DNA from: OLB6 sp964467455
GTDB lineage: Bacteria > Bacteroidota > Ignavibacteria > Kapaibacteriales > Kapaibacteriaceae
Reading direction: 5' to 3'
NCBI GenBank assembly: GCA_964467455.1
Contig: CAYXQJ010000012.1
Span: 1 to 64,000 of the forward strand
Length of the DNA stretch: 64,000 nt
Numbering within the stretch: the first letter of the stretch is position 1; each line of letters opens with the position of its first letter. The notes beneath the pieces were generated by a model. The model was not told the DNA's origin. It worked only from the letters and a program-made list of their open reading frames with translations, and did not search any database. Of this stretch, positions 1 through 8,713 are shown one piece after another. The translations under genes and the position numbers were made by a program.

Positions 1-40
1 GCCACAAACGCCATTCAGATTCTCGAACTACTGAACAACC

Positions 41-180
41 GAATAACCGAATAACCGAATAAACGAATAACCGAATAACCGAATAACCGAATAACCGAAT
101 AACTGAATAACCGACTCTCTATCTATCTAGCCATCTAGCTATCTAGCTATCTAGCTGACTAGCTGACTAGCTGACTAACT
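41..180. repeat. Tandem repeats upstream of manC
   Basis: An 8-nt unit (CCGAATAA with small variants) repeats about eight times from about 41 to 112. CTAG-rich units (CTAGCTAT, CTAGCTGA) then run up to the manC start codon. There is no Shine-Dalgarno-like sequence. Bases 1-54 read open in frame 1 and end in a stop inside the repeat, so they could be the tail of an upstream gene. The same two repeat families recur near 10.0, 32.4, 42.3 and 52.3 kb. Confidence 0.85.
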
Positions 181-1257
181 ATGAATTACGTCATCATCAT
201 GGCCGGTGGATCCGGCGAGCGTTTTTGGCCGCTGTCGCGAATGGCGAGGCCAAAGCAACTTCTTAAGCTGACATCGGCGACGGCGATGATGATCGAAGAA
301 GCGATCGATCGTATCACGCCGATCGTGCCGCTTGAGAACATCCTGATCATCACAAGCGAACGTCTGCAAACCCCGATCAGAGAGGCGCTACCACACCTGC
401 CCCCTGAGAATGTGATCGCGGAACCGGCGAAGAGGAATACGGCGCCGTGTCTGGCGCTGGGTGCGAGCGTGATCCGCACCCGCACAAAAGATGATGATGC
501 CTGCATGGCCGTGTTGACGGCCGATCATTTCATCGGTGATGCCGAGGCGTTTCGTCGTGATGTGTCGAAAGCTCTGGACTTCGCGCGCACACACGATGCA
601 CTGGTGACGATGGGTATTCCACCATCGCGTCCGGAGACCGGATATGGGTATATCGAAGTGTCAGGGGGCGGACACGACGCTAATGAGATCGTGCCGGTCA
701 CGTCGTTCAAAGAGAAACCCGATGTTGCAACGGCGACAGAATATGTCGCCAGTGGTGCGTACTTGTGGAACTCCGGAATGTTCTTTTGGAGCGTGGCATC
801 ACTCGAGAAAGCGATGAAGTCGTGTCTGCCGGAAGTAGGCGCGGCGATCGCACCGATGGCTTCGGCGTTGTCGGCCAACGCGTCGATCAACGAAACGTTC
901 GCATCGTTGCCGGACATCTCGATCGATTACGGTGTGATGGAACGTGCGAACAACGTATACGTGATCCCGGCTTCCTTCCCGTGGGACGATGTGGGCTCGT
1001 GGGATGCACTGCCGCGGATGCAGACGCAAGACGATGGCGGCAACGTGATCCAAGGTCGCGTGATCATTGTTGACAGCATGAACAATGTGATCGTCAATGC
1101 ATCAACGCGCGAACATGTGCTCACCGCGGTGGGTTTGCGCGATCACGTTGTGGTGATCACGGACGATGCCACGATGATCTGTCCGAAAGATCGCGCGCAA
1201 GACGTGAAGAAGATCGTCACGACACTTCGTTCGCAAGGACTCGAACATGTCCTCTGA
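181..1257 (+). CDS. manC: Mannose-1-phosphate guanylyltransferase
   Basis: This 358-aa protein should make GDP-mannose from mannose 1-phosphate and GTP, the donor for cell-surface glycans. The N-terminus has the nucleotidyltransferase signature MAGGSGERFWPLSR followed by RPKQLL. FKEKP lies near residue 180, and WDDVGSWDAL in the C-terminal half is typical of the family. At 358 aa it has only the transferase part and lacks the C-terminal phosphomannose isomerase domain of the roughly 470-aa bifunctional enzymes. The ATG follows a CTAG repeat with no ribosome binding site. The next gene starts inside its last codons. The family assignment is firm; the sugar specificity comes from the family. 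Confidence 0.92.
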   Translation: MNYVIIMAGGSGERFWPLSRMARPKQLLKLTSATAMMIEEAIDRITPIVPLENILIITSERLQTPIREALPHLPPENVIAEPAKRNTAPCLALGASVIRTRTKDDDACMAVLTADHFIGDAEAFRRDVSKALDFARTHDALVTMGIPPSRPETGYGYIEVSGGGHDANEIVPVTSFKEKPDVATATEYVASGAYLWNSGMFFWSVASLEKAMKSCLPEVGAAIAPMASALSANASINETFASLPDISIDYGVMERANNVYVIPASFPWDDVGSWDALPRMQTQDDGGNVIQGRVIIVDSMNNVIVNASTREHVLTAVGLRDHVVVITDDATMICPKDRAQDVKKIVTTLRSQGLEHVL

Positions 1258-1564
1258 GCTTGCACGCAGCGCCGCTGAGCGTATCTCGATCGCCTTCGAT
1301 CTTACCGACGTTGAAGACCTCACCGCCGAAGATGTGATGACGGCGATCCGCAAAGAACTCATCGATCGCATCATTCGATTGCTCAACACCAATCCCGAAA
1401 AGTTGATGTCGATCCTCTACCGCATCGACGTCAGCGAAGCACGCGTCAATGAGATCTTCTCAACCGCCCTCCCGCCGGACGTCCCGGACCTGCTCGCCGA
1501 GTTGATCATTGAACGGCAGATGGCGAAGGCGAAGACGAGGGCGCAGGGGACTGGGAACGGGTAA
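1247..1564 (+). CDS. Conserved small hypothetical protein
   Basis: A 105-aa helical, charged protein without signal peptide or membrane segment. Its start overlaps the manC stop by 11 bp, which suggests translational coupling. The stretch LMSILYRIDVSEARV and the later IIERQMAKAKTR resemble small conserved proteins of unknown function that I recall from Bacteroidota. The last residues (GTGNG) are coded by the beginning of an AACTGGG tandem repeat, so the C-terminus has probably been altered by repeat growth. No function can be given. Confidence 0.7.
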   Translation: MSSELARSAAERISIAFDLTDVEDLTAEDVMTAIRKELIDRIIRLLNTNPEKLMSILYRIDVSEARVNEIFSTALPPDVPDLLAELIIERQMAKAKTRAQGTGNG

Positions 1565-1632
1565 CTGGGAACTGGGAACTGGGAACTGGGAACTGGGAAC
1601 TGGCACTCAACCCTCAACCCTCAACCCTCAAG
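1558..1632. repeat. Two 7-nt tandem repeats upstream of hutI
   Basis: About six copies of AACTGGG are followed directly by about four copies of CAACCCT. They fill the gap between the 105-aa gene and hutI and touch the 3' end of the former. Both units have a 7-nt period, so a change in copy number would shift reading frame. Confidence 0.85.
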
Positions 1633-1640
1633 GACTTAAA

Positions 1641-2879
1641 ATGATTTTATTGATAAATGTTAGTCAACTCGTCACCGTCAGCGCTTTTGGCGCGATGACG
1701 AAGACGGGTGCGGCAATGCGCGAGATCGGTGTGATCGAGCGTGGTGCCGTGGTGTTTGATGAGGTGATCAGGTGGGTGGGGCGGACAGAAGATCTGCCGG
1801 CGGAGTATGGCGGTGATGAGCATGAGGTGATCGACTGCACAGGACAAGTAGTACTGCCGGGCTTTGTGGATTCACATACGCACGTGGTGTTCGCCGGATC
1901 GCGCGCGCATGAATATGCACGACGCTTGAGTGGTGTGCCGTATACGCAGATCGCAGCGGAAGGAGGCGGGATCCTTACGACGATGAATGCCGTGCGTACT
2001 GCATCGGTGGAAGAGATCGTGGAAGTGGGCGAGCGACTTGTGATGTCGGCGTTGGGACATGGTACCACAACGCTTGAGATCAAGAGCGGCTACGGACTAA
2101 GCACCGAGGCAGAGCTGAAGTTGCTTGAGGCCATCGGCATCTTGCAAGAAGAATTGCCGACAGAGATCCATGCAACGTTTCTTGGTGCGCATGATGTGCC
2201 CCCTGAATTCAAACAGGATCCTGATGCCTATGTTGATGTGATCGTCAACGACATGCTTGATAAGGTACAGGGGCAGGGTATTGCCACTGCATGTGATGCG
2301 TTTCCTGACAAAGGGTTCTTCACGATCGCACAGACAGAACGAATCTTGCAGGCAGCGCAAGAACGTGGTTTCGACATTCGACTGCATGCCGACGAGATCG
2401 CCAATATCGGCGCATCGCAGCTGGCGGCGAAGTACGGTGCGTTGAGTGCCGACCATCTTGAATTCACAACCGTCGATGACATGCGGGCAATGCGTGATGC
2501 CGGTGTGGTGGCGACGTTGCTGCCGGGCACGGCCTATACCTTGCGGCTGCCGTATCCGGATGCGCGCATGATGATCGAAGAAGGTCTGGTGGTGGCCTTG
2601 GCCACGGATTGTAATCCGGGCTCGTGCTTCACCGAGAACATGCAGCAGATCCTGTCGCTGGCCTGCGTCAATATGGGCATGAGCATCGAAGAGGCCATTA
2701 CGGCGTCGACGCTGCACGGGGCGCATGCACTTCGGATCGCCGACCGCGTCGGCTCGATCGAAGTGGGCAAACAGGCCGATCTGGTGCTGTACGACGTGCC
2801 GTCATATGCCGACATCGTCTATCATTTCGGCACCAATCATGTCTACAGCGTCTGGATCAAGGGCGAAGAGGTCGGCTAA
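1641..2879 (+). CDS. hutI: Imidazolonepropionase
   Basis: A 412-aa amidohydrolase that opens imidazolone-5-propionate to N-formimino-glutamate, the third step of histidine degradation. The metal-binding motif is VDSHTHVVFAG (H79 and H81); LHADEI and ATDCNPGS supply the later ligand region. EIKSGYGL and LGAHDVPPE are typical of HutI. The ATG at 1641 was chosen because upstream codons in the same frame are made of tandem repeat. No hutH, hutU or hutG is visible nearby, so the pathway would have to be encoded elsewhere. Confidence 0.93.
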   Translation: MILLINVSQLVTVSAFGAMTKTGAAMREIGVIERGAVVFDEVIRWVGRTEDLPAEYGGDEHEVIDCTGQVVLPGFVDSHTHVVFAGSRAHEYARRLSGVPYTQIAAEGGGILTTMNAVRTASVEEIVEVGERLVMSALGHGTTTLEIKSGYGLSTEAELKLLEAIGILQEELPTEIHATFLGAHDVPPEFKQDPDAYVDVIVNDMLDKVQGQGIATACDAFPDKGFFTIAQTERILQAAQERGFDIRLHADEIANIGASQLAAKYGALSADHLEFTTVDDMRAMRDAGVVATLLPGTAYTLRLPYPDARMMIEEGLVVALATDCNPGSCFTENMQQILSLACVNMGMSIEEAITASTLHGAHALRIADRVGSIEVGKQADLVLYDVPSYADIVYHFGTNHVYSVWIKGEEVG

Positions 2880-2894
2880 GCGTATTTTCGCCGT

Positions 2895-4361
2895 ATGCAA
2901 CTCTCGTTCTACAACACGCTCACCAAGTCCATTCAACCTTTTACGCCGGCCGATGGCTCGAACACGGTCCGCATCTATTCGTGCGGTCCAACGGTCTACG
3001 ACGTTGCCCACATCGGCAACATGCGCGCCTTCCTCGCCGCCGATGCCATTCAACGCGCCGTGCGCTCTGTCGGTGGTTATGATGTACGCTGGGTGATGAA
3101 CATCACCGACATCGACGATAAGACGATCGATGGTTCGCGAGAAGGATCAACGCGTTGGATCGACGCCATGGGTGCTCGCACCGGCAACGTGATGTCCGAC
3201 CTGCGTCTGTTTACGACGTATTGGGCTGACCAATTCCTTGCCGACATTCAAACGTTGGGCATTAAGATCGATCACTTCGAACAACTCCCGCGTGCCACCG
3301 ACTATATCGACTCGATGATGGATCTCATCGTCAAGATCGTCGAATCCGGCTACGGCTACGTGAGTGAAGGTTCCGTCTACTTCAACGTCGCTAAATATGG
3401 TGCCGACCACGAATACGGTCGCCTCTTCCAGATCGACCGCGCCAACTTCCGCGAAGGTGTGCGCATCGACGCTGATGAGTACGATCGTGAAAGTGTGAGT
3501 GACTTCGTTCTCTGGAAAGGTCGCAAAGGCAACGAACCGTATTGGGATCTTGTGGTAGGGGGCGAAACATTACCCGGTCGCCCGGGATGGCACATCGAGT
3601 GCTCGGCCATGTCGTATGATCTGCTCGCCCCCTTCCCGTTTGATATTCATACGGGCGGTGTGGATCTGCGATTCCCGCACCATGAAGATGAGTTGGCGCA
3701 GAGCTGCGCGGGATATCATGTTGGTGATCAAGCGAACTTTTGGGTGCACAACGAATTCCTTGAGGTGGAAGGCAAGAAGATGTCGAAATCGCTTGGCAAC
3801 TTCTACACCTTGCGCGACCTGCTCAACAAGGGATATGATCCGCTCGACATCCGTTATTCGATGATGTCGTCGCATTATCGCAGTGTGTACAACTTCACGA
3901 TGGATGGGATCAAGAGTGCACGTGCGGCACGACTCAAGGTACAGGACTATATCTGGGATCTTGTGGAGATCACGGGCGGCTTCGAAGCTGACGTTGATGA
4001 CGAGCCGCGTGAATTGGTCAAGGTCTTCGAAGCACTTGCCGATGATGTGCACACGCCGCGAGCATTGGCGGAACTCTTCACCTTCATCAACGCAAATCCT
4101 GCTGAAGGAGTAGAGCCCGAGCGGGCCAGTGCGTTGTTGAATGAGTTCGGTCGACTCAACGGAGTGTTCGGTGTGTGGACGGCGTCACCGCGTCCGGAGT
4201 TGGACATTCCGGATGAAGTGCTCGACATCGCCGACGAACGTTGGGAAGCGCGCCTCGCCAAGAACTGGGCCGAAGCCGATCGTCTACGCGATGAACTCGC
4301 CAAGTTGGGCTGGGTAATGAAGGATGGCAAGGACGGTTACGACCTCGAGCCGATCGCATGA
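2895..4361 (+). CDS. cysS: Cysteine-tRNA ligase
   Basis: A 488-aa class I aminoacyl-tRNA synthetase that charges tRNA-Cys. It has the zinc-ligand region SCGPTVYD, the HIGH-type motif HIGNMRA, HIECSAM, the zinc-binding HHEDE, and the KMSKS loop KKMSKSLGN near residue 298. The length is normal for CysS. The stop overlaps the start of the next gene by 4 bp (ATGA). Confidence 0.96.
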   Translation: MQLSFYNTLTKSIQPFTPADGSNTVRIYSCGPTVYDVAHIGNMRAFLAADAIQRAVRSVGGYDVRWVMNITDIDDKTIDGSREGSTRWIDAMGARTGNVMSDLRLFTTYWADQFLADIQTLGIKIDHFEQLPRATDYIDSMMDLIVKIVESGYGYVSEGSVYFNVAKYGADHEYGRLFQIDRANFREGVRIDADEYDRESVSDFVLWKGRKGNEPYWDLVVGGETLPGRPGWHIECSAMSYDLLAPFPFDIHTGGVDLRFPHHEDELAQSCAGYHVGDQANFWVHNEFLEVEGKKMSKSLGNFYTLRDLLNKGYDPLDIRYSMMSSHYRSVYNFTMDGIKSARAARLKVQDYIWDLVEITGGFEADVDDEPRELVKVFEALADDVHTPRALAELFTFINANPAEGVEPERASALLNEFGRLNGVFGVWTASPRPELDIPDEVLDIADERWEARLAKNWAEADRLRDELAKLGWVMKDGKDGYDLEPIA

Positions 4362-5188
4362 TCTCGCGAGTGACGATCATCGGCAACGGACGTGTCGGCG
4401 GTGCGCTGGCAGCACGATTGCGCGAGCGCAACGTTGACGTCCACGTTGTAGATCGTCTGCACTTCGGAGCTTTCTTATCGTCATCCGATCCGATTGGCAA
4501 CGTACTCGTCATCGCCGTCAAAGATGCTGTCATGCCGGACGTGATCGAACGCACTGCCTCGACACGTGCGAACGATCTCGCCGACGTCGTGGTGATGCAC
4601 GTGAACGGTTCGCTATTGCCCGATGTGCTCGCCCCCTTCCAACAACATGGAGCCATGATCGCATCGGCCCATCCGTTTCAAACGTTCCGTGATGCTGATC
4701 CGAAAGTGTTGGATGGAGTGGGGTGGGGATGTCAGGCGTCCGGCGTCCTTCGTCCGGCGTCCGTCGTTCATGAGTTTGTCAGGTTGACGGGAGGGACGCC
4801 GGTTGATCTTGGTGATCTGACTGCCGAGCAAAAGCGCATCTACCATGCTTCTGCAGTGGCGGCGAGCAACTATGCCTATGCTGCGTATGAGTTGGGACGA
4901 CGGCTGGCGGAGAGTGTGGGCATCAGCGCTGAGACCTTCTTGATCCCGATCATGCGGCAGACGTTCGAGAATGCTGCGGATGCGTTGCGTGCGCATGAAC
5001 CATTTGGTGTCACCGGACCCATTGTGCGTGGTGACGTTGACGGTGTGGTGCGTCAATACGCGGCCATGCCTGATGAACTCAAGCCCATGTACCGCCAACT
5101 GTCATTAGCGTTGTTAGAAGTGGTAGGGGGCAACCTGGACCCCACAACGGTGGAGTCTATCCGTCGATCGCTTGACGCATCCGCTTGA
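4358..5188 (+). CDS. Rossmann-fold / DUF2520 protein
   Basis: A 276-aa protein with an N-terminal dinucleotide-binding motif (TIIGNGRVGGALA) and the SAHPFQTF motif typical of DUF2520 proteins. These are distant relatives of pyrroline-5-carboxylate and F420/NADP reductases with no settled substrate. The segment ASGVLRPASVV (about residues 128-138) is coded by a copy of the dispersed CGTCCGGCGTCC repeat, so it may be an insertion in a surface loop. It is coupled to cysS and overlaps rpe tail-to-tail by 32 bp. Confidence 0.82.
   Translation: MISRVTIIGNGRVGGALAARLRERNVDVHVVDRLHFGAFLSSSDPIGNVLVIAVKDAVMPDVIERTASTRANDLADVVVMHVNGSLLPDVLAPFQQHGAMIASAHPFQTFRDADPKVLDGVGWGCQASGVLRPASVVHEFVRLTGGTPVDLGDLTAEQKRIYHASAVAASNYAYAAYELGRRLAESVGISAETFLIPIMRQTFENAADALRAHEPFGVTGPIVRGDVDGVVRQYAAMPDELKPMYRQLSLALLEVVGGNLDPTTVESIRRSLDASA
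4735..4768. repeat. Dispersed CGTCCGGCGTCC repeat inside a CDS
   Basis: Near-tandem copies of CGTCCGGCGTCC and CTTCGTCC lie in frame inside the DUF2520 gene. Similar sequences occur at about 12.0, 19.0, 33.8, 47.2, 62.8 and 63.4 kb. Confidence 0.7.
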
Positions 5189-5810
5189 TGTTGTCGGCGA
5201 TGTCGCCGTGCATGACACCACTACCGCTGACGAGGATGGATGCGCCGGCATTGACGACCTCTTTCGCATTCTCGATCTTGATGCCGCCGTCGACCTCGAT
5301 GCTGACGTGATCGAGATGATGATTGTCGAGCCAGTTACGAAGTTGTGCGCTGCGCCGTAAGAACGACGGGATGAAGCTCTGTCCGCCATAACCGGGATTG
5401 ACGCTCATCAAAAGAACGAAGTCAGCGGCTTCGGCTGCTTCCTCAGCGAAGGATAACGGCGTCGTTGGATTCAAGACGATGCCGGCCTTACAGCCCACCT
5501 TACGGATGTGGTTGAGCGTGCGGTGGCTGTGGTGGCACACTTCGGCGTGGACGCTGATCCAATCAGCGCCGGCTTCGGCGAACTGCTCGATGTGTTGATC
5601 AGGGTTGGTGACCATAAGGTGCACGTCGATCGGAAGCTTTGTGATCTTGCGAATGGATCGCAGAACAACGGGGCCGATCGTGATCGGCGGGACGAAGTGT
5701 CCGTCCATCACATCGAAGTGCAACAGGTCTGCGCCGCCTTCTTCACAGGCGCGGATGTCGCGTTCAAGATTGGCAAAGTTTGCCGACAGCAGAGATGGTG
5801 CGATCTTCAT
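5157..5810 (-). CDS. rpe: Ribulose-phosphate 3-epimerase
   Basis: A 217-aa TIM-barrel enzyme that interconverts ribulose 5-phosphate and xylulose 5-phosphate in the pentose phosphate pathway. KIAPSLLSANFANL, HFDVMDGHFVPPITIGP, DVHLMV, MSVNPGYGGQSFIP and EVDGGI are all hallmark segments, and the full length matches the family. Its start overlaps the end of the aldo/keto reductase gene by 4 bp, so the two are probably cotranscribed. Confidence 0.96.
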   Translation of the reverse strand: MKIAPSLLSANFANLERDIRACEEGGADLLHFDVMDGHFVPPITIGPVVLRSIRKITKLPIDVHLMVTNPDQHIEQFAEAGADWISVHAEVCHHSHRTLNHIRKVGCKAGIVLNPTTPLSFAEEAAEAADFVLLMSVNPGYGGQSFIPSFLRRSAQLRNWLDNHHLDHVSIEVDGGIKIENAKEVVNAGASILVSGSGVMHGDIADNIKRMRQAIDG

Positions 5811-7222
5811 GGTTGTTCGCTCAAACGAGCTAAATGGTCAGCGATGCGTAGCCAGGTCACGCGATGATACGTTGTTTCGGGGAGATCGTAGCAGAGGAGG
5901 GCATCGTCGACGTAGTCCACCGACCGCATTCCCACCAGCACAACATTTACGCCGTCCGTACAGCGAACGGCATGCAGGGCGATGTGCTGTAGTGAGGTAT
6001 CCATCGGAAGTCCGAGTTCATCAGCCAGCGCTTCACGAAGTTCTTCCAGCGACGCATTCTCTTCAGCCGCATACAGCGCTTCGATGTCGATGAGCAGTTC
6101 GTTGAGATCGCGCAGATAGTCCGCTGCGTGTTCTGCGTACTTCTTCGCTGCCTCCATTCGTGGCATCAAGTACGTACGCTTCACATCACGCCAATGGATC
6201 AGTCCTTCGAACTTATTCCACGACGAGCACAACGCACCTGCAACACGAAACGCTTCGGTGATCACATTGCGATCTTCGTCGGTGAGCGCACTATTAGCCA
6301 GCACCAACTGCTGCACGTCGTGTTCTTCGACCTCGAGTTCGTGCACGCGAGACTCAACGTTGTGGATACCCGCCGTATGTAGTGGAACGTCATGCGACGC
6401 TAAACGGATCAGGTCGCCCCCTACCAATGCATTGAGTGGACGATTGATCAGTACGGTCAACCCTTCGTCACGGGCAACGTCGAGTGTTGTTGCTTCATCG
6501 TTGCGTTGATTCTGTGTGGTCGCCGCAAAATGTTCCACCACATTGAACGGCATTTGCACGTGCGTGAAGTGATGTGTTGAAGCAACCGTGCGTGCGATAC
6601 CGAGGCATCGTTCTAACGACACATGATCGTAGGCGTCGGTATCATGAGCGAACGTATTCGACGAGATGCCATAGGTGCCGATGCGACCATTCGTCACGGC
6701 CTGTTCCATCCACACGAAGGCGCGGTGAATGCGATCGTAGAAGATCGTGCGGGCTTCATCGCGATCGGTGCCCTTCTGTTCCTCGACCTGAAAGAAGTAT
6801 TCCGGATTATGCAGAAGCAGCACATCAACGAACGGGCGTTGCAAACGCTCCATCGACATGGCGAGCATATCGTCGAGAAAATCCGGATGAATGCAGTGTT
6901 TCAACCCATCGGCGACGTGGACCACGTCATCGTACGGAGTCCCCAGTGCCGACTGTGCTTCGATCAGCTCCAGCGCCTGTCCTTGGGCGTAGCCGATCTT
7001 CGTCACGATGGTAGGGGGCGAGGGGATCGTCGCCATGAACGCTGCATCATTGATGACGCGTCCGATCAAGCGTTCCGAGCCACCGTTCGTGTAGTTCGTG
7101 CTGGTATCGATGAGCGTGATGCCAGAGGCCAGTGCGTGTCGCAGGGCGGCATCATGAGACGGTTGTGCGTCGCTAACGCGGTAGGAGCCAAAGCCGAAGG
7201 ATGCGGGAGTGTGGTGTTTCAT
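5807..7222 (-). CDS. Aldo/keto reductase family protein, long form
   Basis: A 471-aa protein whose first ~330 residues form an aldo/keto reductase barrel: FGFGSYRVSD, DTSTNYTNGGSE (catalytic Asp/Tyr region), TKIGYAQG (Lys) and LLHNPEYFF (His). Most family members are 280-350 aa; the extra C-terminal ~140 residues are helical and not recognised by me. The start MKHHTPASFG (7222) is preferred because it begins right at the barrel; an in-frame ATG at 7246 would add 8 residues. Substrate unknown. It lies between a small secreted protein gene and rpe on the same strand. Confidence 0.8.
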   Translation of the reverse strand: MKHHTPASFGFGSYRVSDAQPSHDAALRHALASGITLIDTSTNYTNGGSERLIGRVINDAAFMATIPSPPTIVTKIGYAQGQALELIEAQSALGTPYDDVVHVADGLKHCIHPDFLDDMLAMSMERLQRPFVDVLLLHNPEYFFQVEEQKGTDRDEARTIFYDRIHRAFVWMEQAVTNGRIGTYGISSNTFAHDTDAYDHVSLERCLGIARTVASTHHFTHVQMPFNVVEHFAATTQNQRNDEATTLDVARDEGLTVLINRPLNALVGGDLIRLASHDVPLHTAGIHNVESRVHELEVEEHDVQQLVLANSALTDEDRNVITEAFRVAGALCSSWNKFEGLIHWRDVKRTYLMPRMEAAKKYAEHAADYLRDLNELLIDIEALYAAEENASLEELREALADELGLPMDTSLQHIALHAVRCTDGVNVVLVGMRSVDYVDDALLCYDLPETTYHRVTWLRIADHLARLSEQP

Positions 7223-7264
7223 AGGGTAAATCTGAGCTAGGTCCAAGCGACGAACGGATACGTA

Positions 7265-7807
7265 TCAACGCCCACCGAACGTCAGGCCGAACTGCAATCC
7301 GTACGGCGTCACGCCGCCGTCGTTGGTGAGCCACAGTCCGTAGGCATTGAGGTGGAGTTTGATGTTGGTGAACACCTCCACGGCACCGCCGACACCGAGT
7401 TGTGAGCCGAGGCCGTAGGTCGTGGTGGGATCGGAGAAGAAGTTGAACCCCGTCAGCGCATTGGCCGACGTCGTGCTCAGACCGGTCATGGCATAGGTGT
7501 ATGCGCCCAGAGACGCATCGCCGAGGAACCACCAGCCCAGTCCGGCATTGATGAGCAGGGCATCGCGCTCCACGACGCCGGTGCCGAGTACGGAGAAACC
7601 GACCCACGTTCGGCGGTCGGCATCGATCCCGAAGAACCCGTTGATCCCGAACCCGCCGTTGGGTCGGTCATTGGCCTGCGGCACCCACACGCGGTGAATG
7701 GAGATCATGCTCCAGGACCGGGACGGTCCGGACATGTCGCCCAGTTCCTCCTGGGCGCGGGCGGGGAGGGCGAGGAGGAGGGGGAGCAAAAGCAAGAGAA
7801 TACGCAT
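7265..7807 (-). CDS. Secreted protein, probable outer-membrane barrel
   Basis: A 180-aa protein with a clear signal peptide (MRILLLLLPLLLALPARAQ) and a Gly/aromatic-rich body with alternating hydrophobic pattern, ending in GLQFGLTFGGR. This suggests a small beta-barrel of the outer membrane. The start at 7807 was chosen for the signal peptide; the open frame runs further into REP repeats. No specific family is recognised. It is followed on the same strand by the aldo/keto reductase. Confidence 0.65.
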   Translation of the reverse strand: MRILLLLLPLLLALPARAQEELGDMSGPSRSWSMISIHRVWVPQANDRPNGGFGINGFFGIDADRRTWVGFSVLGTGVVERDALLINAGLGWWFLGDASLGAYTYAMTGLSTTSANALTGFNFFSDPTTTYGLGSQLGVGGAVEVFTNIKLHLNAYGLWLTNDGGVTPYGLQFGLTFGGR

Positions 7808-7833
7808 CACCAAAAATAACGCTGCCGCCAACC

Positions 7834-7891
7834 TTGCCGGGGAAGTAAGATGCCGGGGAATGTTGCCGGGGAAGTAAGATGCCGGGGAACA
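7834..7891 (+). repeat. REP-like 29-bp unit, two direct copies
   Basis: Two consecutive 29-bp copies, 7834-7862 and 7863-7891, identical up to the final two bases. Each contains two GCCGGGGAA cores separated by GTAAGAT. They are inverted with respect to the pair at 8616-8673. Confidence 0.85.
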
Positions 7892-7986
7892 CTGGGGTCT
7901 ATGAGCGATTTGCGATGTCACATTCGATCGTGGTGGCTGCACTATCTACCCAAATCCACTTTCTCCATCAAATCTTTGAGGTTCTT

Positions 7987-8574
7987 ATGCCGCGTCGTCG
8001 CACAGTATTTGTCCCGGGCAATTACTATCATCTTCTCAACAGGGGAGCACTCAAGGCGCTGTTGTTTCATGAACCACGAGCATATCACTTGTTCGTTGAG
8101 TTGGTGCGTTTCTTCGCACAAGAGTGCGGAGTTACGATCATCGTTGTATGTCTAATGCCAAATCACTTTCATCTCGTCGTTCGCCTCGAGGAAGGGGGCG
8201 ACATCGTTGCGTTTATGAGACGACTCTGCTTCACGTATTCGCGGAGGATCAACAAGGTCTATCACAGGACTGGTACCTCGTTTCAAGGAAGATACCAGGC
8301 AAAGCACATCGAGGATGATGCCTACCTTAGGTATGTGTGTGCCTATATCCATGCAAATCCTCTTTCAGCTGGATTGGTTCGCAACCCCGAAGACTGGGAG
8401 TTCTCAAACTATCTTGAATGGTGTGGTGATCGGGACTACTTGCCTTGGGATCGCACCTTTGTGAAGTCGATGTATAAAAAGCTTACGAAGCATAACGAGC
8501 TTCTTCGCCAAATCGCAGAGAAGAAATTGCTCGATCACTTCAAGATCGATGGCTACGGTCCAACCCTCGAATGA
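7987..8574 (+). CDS. REP-associated tyrosine transposase (Y1/IS200-like)
   Basis: A 195-aa HUH-type single-strand transposase. The motif PNHFHLVV near residue 60 supplies the metal-binding His-x-His pair. GTSFQGRYQAKHIEDDAYL near residues 97-115 and HANPLSAGLVRNPEDW near 123-138 are typical of RAYT proteins. The start MPRRRTVF was chosen because it begins the usual RAYT N-terminus; upstream codons run into REP repeat. A perfect 9-bp hairpin covers the stop codon. Likely chromosomally domesticated and acting on the flanking REP sequences. Confidence 0.87.
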   Translation: MPRRRTVFVPGNYYHLLNRGALKALLFHEPRAYHLFVELVRFFAQECGVTIIVVCLMPNHFHLVVRLEEGGDIVAFMRRLCFTYSRRINKVYHRTGTSFQGRYQAKHIEDDAYLRYVCAYIHANPLSAGLVRNPEDWEFSNYLEWCGDRDYLPWDRTFVKSMYKKLTKHNELLRQIAEKKLLDHFKIDGYGPTLE

Positions 8575-8581
8575 GGGTTGG
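8560..8581 (+). other. Hairpin over the transposase stop codon
   Basis: CCAACCCTC-GAAT-GAGGGTTGG forms a perfect 9-bp stem with a 4-nt loop, and the TGA stop begins at the last loop base. No T-run follows, so it is not a standard terminator. It may be a transposase recognition structure or a translational or RNA-stability element. Confidence 0.6.
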
Positions 8582-8615
8582 ACGGTTGTGTTGCTAAAAG
8601 TCAAACTCCCAGCAA

Positions 8616-8673
8616 CATTCCCCGGCATCTTACTTCCCCGGCAACATTCCCCGGCATCTTACTTCCCCGGCAA
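8616..8673 (-). repeat. REP-like 29-bp unit, two inverted copies
   Basis: Two direct copies (8616-8644 and 8645-8673) beginning CATTCCCCGGCATC, the reverse complement of the left-hand units at 7834-7891. Confidence 0.85.
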
Positions 8674-8713
8674 CATAGCCACCTGCCGGGCAAGATGAGT
8701 ATTTTTGGGGCCT

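Larger units (their letters stand above)
7834..8673 (+). mobile_element. RAYT transposase with flanking inverted REP units
   Basis: A unit of about 840 bp. At the left are two head-to-tail copies of a 29-bp sequence beginning TTGCCGGGGAAGTAAGATGC (7834-7891). At the right are two copies in inverted orientation (8616-8673). Between them is one transposase of the REP-associated (IS200/Y1-like) family. A GC-rich fragment resembling part of the unit (CACCTGCCGGGCAAGATG) continues to about 8698. This matches known RAYT genes sitting among the REP sequences they mobilise. The boundaries are those of the repeats; no target duplication is claimed. Confidence 0.8.
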
